NCBI RefSeq assembly: GCF_000621585.1
Contig: NZ_KK211309.1
Coordinates: 250,244 to 314,243, forward strand
DNA: 64,000 nt
Origin: [Eubacterium] cellulosolvens LD2006
GTDB lineage: Bacteria > Bacillota > Clostridia > Lachnospirales > Lachnospiraceae
Direction of reading: 5' to 3'
Shown: in pieces, positions 58,131-64,000 of the stretch
Layout: each line of letters begins with the position of its first letter
How positions within the stretch are numbered: position 1 is the first letter of the stretch
Program-made: the position numbers and the translations under genes
The notes under the pieces: model-generated
Seen by the model: only the letters and a program-made list of their open reading frames with translations
What the model was told of the DNA's origin: nothing
Database searches by the model: none

Positions 58131-59261
58131 ATGCGGGATCTGTCTCATATTCAAAACATTATCGTAAAAGTAGGCTCTTCATCCCTGACCGGGGAGAACG
58201 GAATCATCAGTGACGAGAAAATGCTCAGTATCGTGTCGCAGATCGCGGCCGTCCGCAGGAAGGGCATCCACGTGGTTCTCGTCTCTTCGGGCGCGCAGGC
58301 CGCGGGCATGGGTGTTCTCGGACTGGAGCGGAAACCGGGGGATATGGCGAAGAAGCAGGCGCTCGCAGCGATCGGCCAGGCCAAGCTGATGCAGCACTAC
58401 GAGAATCTGTTCCGCATCTTCAATCTCAAGTGCGCGCAGATCCTTTTGAACCACGACGACTTTGACAACCGGAAGCGTCTGGTAAATCTCGAGAACGCCC
58501 TCGAGGCGCTGATCGGATACGATGTCATCCCGATCATCAACGAGAATGATTCTCTTGCGGTGGACGAGATCAAGGTGGGGGACAACGACACCCTCGCGTC
58601 CATGATCGTACCGGCCGCGGGCGGAGATCTTCTGGTTCTGATGAGCGACATCGACGGTCTGTACAACGACAATCCGAACCAGAATCCGGACGCGAAGCTC
58701 ATTCCCTATGTCGGGGACGTCCGCGAAGTTGAGAACTTCGCGAAGGATTCCTCGAGCAGTGTCGGAACGGGCGGAATGATCACAAAGATCAACGCGGCAA
58801 AAATGGTCAACGCCTACGGCTGTGACATGGCGATCATTAACGCGGGGACGGAAAATGCGCTTGTGCGTCTGATGGACGGTGAGGAGATCGGAACGATTTT
58901 TGACGGACACAGGGAGAAGGATCTCTCGGCGAAGAAACACTGGATCCTCTACCGGAGCACCATCCGTGGACAGATCGTCGTGGATGACGGCGCGTATTTT
59001 TCCGTGCGTGACAAGAGAAGCAGTCTCCTGCCAAAGGGAGTGACCGGTGTGAACGGGGATTTCCTGTCCGGAGCCGTGGTTGAGATCGTCAACGGCGAAG
59101 GGAAGGCCTGCGGCAAGGGAATCACGAACTATTCCTCCGACGAGATCCGTCTGATCATGGGACGGGGAACCGACGAGATTGAGGAGATCCTTCACTATAA
59201 GGATTACGACGAGGTGATTCACGCGAACAATCTCGTTGTTATCAGTAGAAAAGAAAAGTAA
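58131..59261 (+). CDS. proB: Glutamate 5-kinase
   Basis: First step of proline synthesis from glutamate. The start is the ATG at 58131 behind GCGGGGGG (376 residues); an ATG at 58080 lacks a site. The amino-acid kinase domain shows IIVKVGSSSLT, VLVSSGAQAAGM, INENDSLAVDEIKVGDNDTL and GTGGMITKI. The C-terminal PUA domain (about residues 280-365) begins GQIVVDDGAYFSV. proA is not adjacent. Confidence 0.95.
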   Translation: MRDLSHIQNIIVKVGSSSLTGENGIISDEKMLSIVSQIAAVRRKGIHVVLVSSGAQAAGMGVLGLERKPGDMAKKQALAAIGQAKLMQHYENLFRIFNLKCAQILLNHDDFDNRKRLVNLENALEALIGYDVIPIINENDSLAVDEIKVGDNDTLASMIVPAAGGDLLVLMSDIDGLYNDNPNQNPDAKLIPYVGDVREVENFAKDSSSSVGTGGMITKINAAKMVNAYGCDMAIINAGTENALVRLMDGEEIGTIFDGHREKDLSAKKHWILYRSTIRGQIVVDDGAYFSVRDKRSSLLPKGVTGVNGDFLSGAVVEIVNGEGKACGKGITNYSSDEIRLIMGRGTDEIEEILHYKDYDEVIHANNLVVISRKEK

Positions 59262-59357
59262 ATGATCGGTAATTCGTAGTAATAAACATCTTAGAGAATC
59301 ACGATATAATAAGTAGTTACGATGTACACGGATTTTCATGAATCAGGAGAGAGCGCC

Positions 59358-62255
59358 ATGGAAAAGACAGAGTACTACAGCCGGATCTTTATCGGTTCCG
59401 GCGGAGGAATTATATCGGATTCTCAGCTGACAAAGGCCGCGGACAACAGTGTACACATCTACGTCGGACTCGGAACGGACGGGGTGGACTGTCTGCGGGT
59501 TATTAAGGGACATCTGTATGCCAGAATCCGTCCGGACGTCAGCAGAAACAAGAAGGGAATACCGGTGCGCGAGTATACGCATATCCGTTTTCTCGGTGTT
59601 CAGAATGATTTAAAAAAAGCGCTGGAACACCATCATGTCTATACCCATGTGCGGATGAGAAGGACGCTTACGCAGCAGGAGATGTTCGATATAGACAAGG
59701 GATTGTCGGAGGCGAAAGAGATCGCCATCACCAGGAGGATTGAGAAGCTTCTGATGGAGGCGACGAAGGGGCTGACCGAACCTTCTGTTTACGTGCATGT
59801 CATCACGAGCCTTTCGGACGGAATGGGCTCGAAGATTTTTCCGAAGATCTGCTACCGGATCCGCTTCGCGCTCCGCGACCTGCCGGATGCGAGAATCCTC
59901 GGATATTTTTTCCTCCCGAGTGTGGATATGTCAAAGCTTCCCTTTGTCATGGACAAGATGAAAGTCCGCATCATGGCGGAGGGCTACGCCGGGATTCGCA
60001 GACTGGATACCTTCATGTCGATCGAACTCAACGGCGGAAGCTATGAGCAGAAAGTTCCCGTTATTCCCAAACCGAAAAAAAAGGACGGAGACGGGGAGGA
60101 GGAAGAGGACGGGCAGGAAGAACCCGACGCGAAGTATGTGGAGCTTGAACCCGGCCGGATTGCCTGGAAGTGTATGCCACTGGACTGGTGCTATCTGGCG
60201 TCCTCCGAGGACGACAAGGGTATGCTGATCCACCGCGGATACGAATACGCGCTCAACTCGGTAGCCGAGCATGTGATGGACTACATGGTAAACGATGTCA
60301 ACGATATCCGTCTGAAGAATGTTCTCGACGATCACATCCGCTTCGCGCAGAAAGCGACCGTTCTGGACCAGGAAGTGCACCGGTACAGTTCACTCGGAAA
60401 CTCGGCGCTGATTGTGCCGTTCCGGGAGATCAATACAGCACTTGCGACGGAGCTGTGGTCTCTCTTTGCTTCAAGAGAGGAGAGAGAACCCACCGAGAGA
60501 GATGTTTTTCATTTTATCGGAGAAATACTGAACGATCCGAATATCGAGACGCTTCTCGATGAGGCGGAGGCGAAGGAGAGGAGAAACGCGGAGAGGGATG
60601 CCAGAATTCTGCAGGAAGCCGGCTTCTCCATGGACTCTGACGCGGCGTTACCGGAGCTCTTCCGTGATCTGGAACAGAAGAATTCGGCGAAGCCGGAGAT
60701 TGACGATGACGCTGACGATGAGCTGATCTGGGACAGGGAACAGTCAACCATGTCCGAGGACAGTGAAATTGAACGGGAAGACGATGACGTGGAGTTAAAA
60801 GAATCCGCGGAGGACGGCCGTCCGGCGGAGGAGGGAAGCTGGAAGGCGGCGAAGGGACTGCTGGAGGAGCAGGAACTCATCCAGGACGAGCTCTCGCATC
60901 TCGAGTATGAAAAGGTGGAATTTCTGCAGGAGCTTGAGTCGATCCACAAAGAGATGAAGAACCATGAGATCTATGAGCGTCTGTATCTGGATCTTTTCGG
61001 GGAGTTGACGAACAGCGTCGGCATTCCGGGGAAATACCCGTATGATCTCAAATATGCCATGGATCATCCGGAGAGCGTCACGGAATTTTTCGACCAGCAG
61101 AGTTATAAGCTGATTTCCAATCTGGATGACGGAGAGGCAAGGATTTTCTCCTATAACTCGGAAAGTCCTCTCGTTCGGAAGATTCGTCTCAGCATGCAGG
61201 AACTTGTCTGTGATTTCGAACACGGACTGAAATTTGTCTCCGCGATGCTGGATCCTTCGTTTGAATACAGTATCGAGAAGGCGCTCGACGGTATTCTGGA
61301 GATCAACGAGGAGCACATCTTTGAGTATCACTACGGTGAGAAAATCCAGCAGGAATTCGACGAGGCGAGAAAAAATTTCGAGAACGGCACGCGCCGCGGC
61401 TTCGGAGATACCAATAAGAAGCGGCTTCGCGACTATCTCGAGGCGGGGGAGAGGCTCCTTGTTCTGACGATCTACGGAGAGGAGCTCGCCAGCATTACCA
61501 AAGCCATAGAGCGTATGAGGGAAGAGCTGCGGGAACTCGAAGCTTTCTTCCGAAATCTCGGGGAGATCACCGGAACGATCGACCGGACCTTTGCGATGAA
61601 CAAAGAACTGTTTGACAAGACAGACGTCATCGCGGACGGTCATCCCTGCGCGGTCTCGATGGTTCGCAAAGAGGATATCGAGTCGCTCAAAGAGAAAATT
61701 TTCCGAAACATCAACCACCGGTCTCTGTATGCGGATTACATGAAGGAACTTCTGGAGCATCCGGAGGAATGGCAGGATAACGATCAGGACAAAATCTCGT
61801 GGCAGATCAACAGTTTTGTCTGTGACGTTTTCAAAGAATATGCTAATATTCATATGGAAGACTGCTACCGCAAGCTGTTCCACAAGACAGATGTCAAGAT
61901 GATCGAATCTGCGGTCAGCATCGATTATCTGCCGGAGATGCTGAAGAAGGCACATCTGCAGATGATCTTCGATTTCCGCACGGACTCGAAGAAAGCGCCG
62001 ACGAAATTCCGGTACAAAGAACAGCGGCTGTCTCTGCCGGTGTCGATGCGCGATGTGTCGGATGTCTTCCGGGAAACCTGTGATAAGAGAGAAAAGAACA
62101 AATTCAAGTCCAGGAAAGAGAAATGGATGTTCCGAGAAAAGAACATGACGGATCTTGTCTATCTGCAGGACGCCGATGTCGCAATTCCGCTCAGCAGCCT
62201 CTGCCATATGGGAGCCTACGAGGCGGCCTATCGTTTCGTGACGCAGACGAGATGA
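59358..62255 (+). CDS. Large tubulin-like (Tubulin_2 family) protein
   Basis: A 965-residue protein from the ATG at 59358 (CAGGAGAGAG upstream). The N-terminal 400 residues resemble the Tubulin_2 family: HIYVGLGTDGVDCLRVIKG corresponds to the first GTPase loop, and ITSLSDGMGSKIFP to the tubulin GGTGSG signature, here altered. A Lys/Glu-rich insert lies at about 230-260, and an acidic stretch near 440-510 leads into long charged helices and probable coiled coil to the C-terminus. No signal peptide or membrane helix. The function is unknown; a filament-forming or membrane-remodelling role is conjecture. It lies between proB and a Fur gene. Confidence 0.6.
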   Translation: MEKTEYYSRIFIGSGGGIISDSQLTKAADNSVHIYVGLGTDGVDCLRVIKGHLYARIRPDVSRNKKGIPVREYTHIRFLGVQNDLKKALEHHHVYTHVRMRRTLTQQEMFDIDKGLSEAKEIAITRRIEKLLMEATKGLTEPSVYVHVITSLSDGMGSKIFPKICYRIRFALRDLPDARILGYFFLPSVDMSKLPFVMDKMKVRIMAEGYAGIRRLDTFMSIELNGGSYEQKVPVIPKPKKKDGDGEEEEDGQEEPDAKYVELEPGRIAWKCMPLDWCYLASSEDDKGMLIHRGYEYALNSVAEHVMDYMVNDVNDIRLKNVLDDHIRFAQKATVLDQEVHRYSSLGNSALIVPFREINTALATELWSLFASREEREPTERDVFHFIGEILNDPNIETLLDEAEAKERRNAERDARILQEAGFSMDSDAALPELFRDLEQKNSAKPEIDDDADDELIWDREQSTMSEDSEIEREDDDVELKESAEDGRPAEEGSWKAAKGLLEEQELIQDELSHLEYEKVEFLQELESIHKEMKNHEIYERLYLDLFGELTNSVGIPGKYPYDLKYAMDHPESVTEFFDQQSYKLISNLDDGEARIFSYNSESPLVRKIRLSMQELVCDFEHGLKFVSAMLDPSFEYSIEKALDGILEINEEHIFEYHYGEKIQQEFDEARKNFENGTRRGFGDTNKKRLRDYLEAGERLLVLTIYGEELASITKAIERMREELRELEAFFRNLGEITGTIDRTFAMNKELFDKTDVIADGHPCAVSMVRKEDIESLKEKIFRNINHRSLYADYMKELLEHPEEWQDNDQDKISWQINSFVCDVFKEYANIHMEDCYRKLFHKTDVKMIESAVSIDYLPEMLKKAHLQMIFDFRTDSKKAPTKFRYKEQRLSLPVSMRDVSDVFRETCDKREKNKFKSRKEKWMFREKNMTDLVYLQDADVAIPLSSLCHMGAYEAAYRFVTQTR

Positions 62256-62419
62256 GACTTCCGGAAGTATACAAAGACGGCCGGCAGGACGTGCCTGAGA
62301 CAACCGGGGAGCCGTCCGCGCTGCGGATTCCGAAATGGATGTGAACAACCGTAGAGACGTTCATCCTGCGGCATTCCGAAGCGGGATCCGGACAATAATT
62401 TTAGATGTGAGAAATAGAA

Positions 62420-62866
62420 ATGTATAAAACAAAAGTCAGAATGCTAATTATCAACTATTTGAAGACGAACTGCGACAGAAGATTCACCGCGAGAGAGATC
62501 TACGAAGCGATAAGGGATGAAGCAGGAAGTCTGAATCAGACGACGATCTACAGAAATATGGATCGCCTGTGTGAGGAAGGAGAGTTGGTCCGGTACAAAG
62601 AGCCGAATCGGAACGCCTGGTATTATCAGTATTCTGAAGAGCACAGACACTGCAACCGTCACATGCATGCCCAGTGCAGTACCTGTGGAAAAATCTTCCA
62701 CCTCGAGACGCCGTTTGTGGATGAATTTACCGAGAAAATCCGGGATCAGTACGGACTGGACGTCAGCCCGTCGGAGACGATTATCCTCGGTCAGTGCAGG
62801 GACTGCGGACGGGCCGAGAACCGGGAAAAGAGCACAGGGGGCGAGAAGAACAGGGACGCGCAGTAA
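62420..62866 (+). CDS. Fur-family transcriptional regulator
   Basis: A 148-residue metalloregulator. The winged helix (RRFTAREIYEAIRDEAGSLNQTTIYRNMDRL) is followed by the metal and dimer domain with EEHRHCNRHMHAQC, CSTCGKIF and CRDCGR (structural zinc). Zur, Fur and PerR cannot be separated safely; the Cys pairs and His cluster fit any. It could act on the 7-1-7 palindrome at 25059 or the metal genes around 44-51 kb, but that is inference. The C-terminal 20 residues are charged and variable. Confidence 0.88.
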   Translation: MYKTKVRMLIINYLKTNCDRRFTAREIYEAIRDEAGSLNQTTIYRNMDRLCEEGELVRYKEPNRNAWYYQYSEEHRHCNRHMHAQCSTCGKIFHLETPFVDEFTEKIRDQYGLDVSPSETIILGQCRDCGRAENREKSTGGEKNRDAQ

Positions 62867-62895
62867 GCGCGGTGACACAGAAAAGAAAAAGGAAA

Positions 62896-62939
62896 CTCCG
62901 GGTCGGACCGCGAAAGCGCAGCCTTCCCGGAGCTTTTTG
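62896..62939 (+). terminator. Intrinsic terminator after the Fur gene
   Basis: CTCCGGG (62896-62902) and CCCGGAG (62926-62932), with an inner GACCGCG...CGCAG part, followed by CTTTTT. The T-tract leads into repeat fragment G. Confidence 0.8.
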
Positions 62940-62962
62940 TGTTATGGAAATTCCTTCCCGGA
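62934..62962 (+). repeat. Intergenic repeat fragment, copy G
   Basis: TTTTTGTGTTATGGAAATTCC matches the left arm of H1 in copies C and F; the right arm and all later parts are absent. Again it abuts a terminator T-tract. Confidence 0.6.
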
Positions 62963-63100
62963 GTGAGAAAATTCACAAAAAAAAGCGGGAAAAAGTTGAA
63001 ACCGTGACCGATATGTGAGTATCCCCTGTTATTCTTGAGAGAAGATATTTACAGGAAACATGATTGTTCTGGATATATATTTTAAAGTGCTGGGATACAA

Positions 63101-64000
63101 ATGATGGTTGATAGGAATGGAATACAGGAAGAACAGCATAATCTGGCATTTGACGTACTGGACAATGTTGACGAAATGGTCAGAGTGATTGATCTGGATA
63201 CATTCGAGCTTGTCTATGCGAACAAGCCGGCTCTGGAGTGGAGCGGGCGGGTAGGCGTTCCCTATGCGGGCAAGAAGTGCTATGAATATTTCGGCGAAGG
63301 GATGGAACCGTGCCGGGACTGTCTGATTCTCAACAGAGATGACGATGTACGCTGTCTGCAGCATCAGGGAAAAAACAGGATCTGTGAAGTAAAGGCTCAG
63401 TACATTGAGGCGGGAAACCGGAAACTGTGTATCGAGTCGATTCAGGACATTACCGAATTATACAAACTCAAGGAAAAATTCCGTACGATGAGTATCACGG
63501 ATGCTCTGACCGGTGCTTACAATCTCAACTTTATGCGGGAGAACAGCTACGCGAGATCGGAAGACATGCCGGTGAGCTACATGTTCTTCGACGCGGATAA
63601 TCTGAAGAAAGTAAACGATGTGTACGGACACAGCCGTGGCGACCAGTACCTGAAGGACTGTGTGCATATTCTGATGGAGAATATTCCGAAGAGAGGCTTT
63701 GTGTCCAGAATCGGCGGTGATGAGTTCGCGATTGTGATTCCGAACTGTTCGGAAAAGGAGTGTGAGAAATATTACGACAGAATCCGCCGCAGCGCGGCGC
63801 GAACCCATGGCACGGAGAATGAAGTCGGACTCTCCGGCGGGTTTGCCGTCCGGCTTTCGGAAGAAGAGAGCGAAAAAGCCGTTATGGAAAAAGCGGATCA
63901 GATGCTCTACGGAAATAAACAGAAAGTCAAGAGAAGCATTCAGCTCAGGGAATCCGGAAAAACCACCGAAAAGAAAAACTTTGAGAGTCTTCTCACCGGG
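63101..64000 (+). CDS. PAS-GGDEF diguanylate cyclase (3' end outside window)
   Basis: A frame open from the ATG pair at 63101/63104 to the window end, 300 residues so far. Residues 15-120 form a PAS-like sensor (DEMVRVIDLDTFELVYANKPALEW) with cysteines in GKKCYEYF, MEPCRDC and VRCLQH, perhaps a metal or redox site. A short helical linker leads to the GGDEF domain: MSITDALTGAYN, FFDADNLKKVND and RIGGDEFAI with the intact active site. The inhibitory RxxD site is not seen at its usual place. The residues past MLYGNKQKVKRS suggest another region beyond the window. Confidence 0.88.
   Translation, partial: MMVDRNGIQEEQHNLAFDVLDNVDEMVRVIDLDTFELVYANKPALEWSGRVGVPYAGKKCYEYFGEGMEPCRDCLILNRDDDVRCLQHQGKNRICEVKAQYIEAGNRKLCIESIQDITELYKLKEKFRTMSITDALTGAYNLNFMRENSYARSEDMPVSYMFFDADNLKKVNDVYGHSRGDQYLKDCVHILMENIPKRGFVSRIGGDEFAIVIPNCSEKECEKYYDRIRRSAARTHGTENEVGLSGGFAVRLSEEESEKAVMEKADQMLYGNKQKVKRSIQLRESGKTTEKKNFESLLTG

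Overview
The window reads as a chromosomal segment of an anaerobic Gram-positive bacterium of the Clostridia, most likely a Lachnospiraceae-type gut fermenter. The reasons are sigma-A-type promoters with AGGAGG ribosome binding sites, pyruvate phosphate dikinase in the glycolytic cluster, a monofunctional carbon monoxide dehydrogenase, rubrerythrin, [FeFe]-hydrogenase maturases, a TAXI-type TRAP transporter and an ECF-type thiamine uptake component. No rRNA, tRNA or CRISPR array was seen. The species call is inference; no database search was possible.

Layout. 1-3.96 kb: tyrosine recombinase, then an Rrf2 regulator-cysteine desulfurase-MnmA operon for sulfur delivery to tRNA. 4.1-10.2 kb: gap, pgk, tpiA and ppdK with expression-optimised codons and hairpins between the genes. 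10.3-13.6 kb: a small accessory islet with a decayed HNH endonuclease, an IS4-like element whose transposase carries an internal deletion, and an AbiEi/AbiEii-type toxin-antitoxin pair. 13.9-16.1 kb: a PP-loop ATP-pyrophosphatase coupled to an APC permease. 16.1-24.9 kb: two TPP-riboswitch operons, one for aminopyrimidine salvage (thiD, tenA and a ThiXYZ-type ABC importer with two permeases) and one for thiazole salvage and coupling (thiamine-binding protein, thiW, thiM, thiE). 25-30 kb: TAXI-TRAP transporter and guaA. 30-36.7 kb: methyltransferase, FAD oxidoreductase-TetR operon with paired operators, two tandem glycosyltransferases and a LysR regulator. 37-41.2 kb: a cysteine-codon leader peptide, homocysteine synthase and a sulfonate-type ABC importer. 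41.2-46.5 kb: CO dehydrogenase with a His-rich N-terminus, rubrerythrin, FeoA, an FNT channel and a DUF1622 protein. 46.5-56.4 kb: a nitrogenase-like H-D-K trio, an iron-chelate/corrinoid-type ABC importer, HydF, HydE and a TM1266-type regulator. 56.4-64 kb: an HD-domain membrane protein, proB, a very large tubulin-like protein, a Fur-family regulator and a PAS-GGDEF protein that runs off the end.

Two observations stand out. First, a family of about 130-173 bp intergenic elements recurs at nine places. They carry three hairpins whose stems change in sequence but keep pairing, and most begin in the T-tract of an intrinsic terminator. This looks like a structured, mobile or spreading RNA/DNA element that I cannot match to a named family. 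Second, the nitrogenase-like genes are followed on the same strand by a chelate importer whose ATPase is translationally coupled to HydF and HydE. The D-like subunit has no recognisable counterparts of the two FeMo-cofactor ligands. The trio is preceded by a candidate structured leader ending in a terminator, as expected for a regulated metalloenzyme system of unknown substrate.

Genes appear to work in regulons: TPP riboswitches for thiamin; a cysteine attenuator and LysR protein for sulfur assimilation; Fur/DtxR-like sites for FeoA and perhaps for the chelate importer; and a TetR protein acting on paired palindromes.
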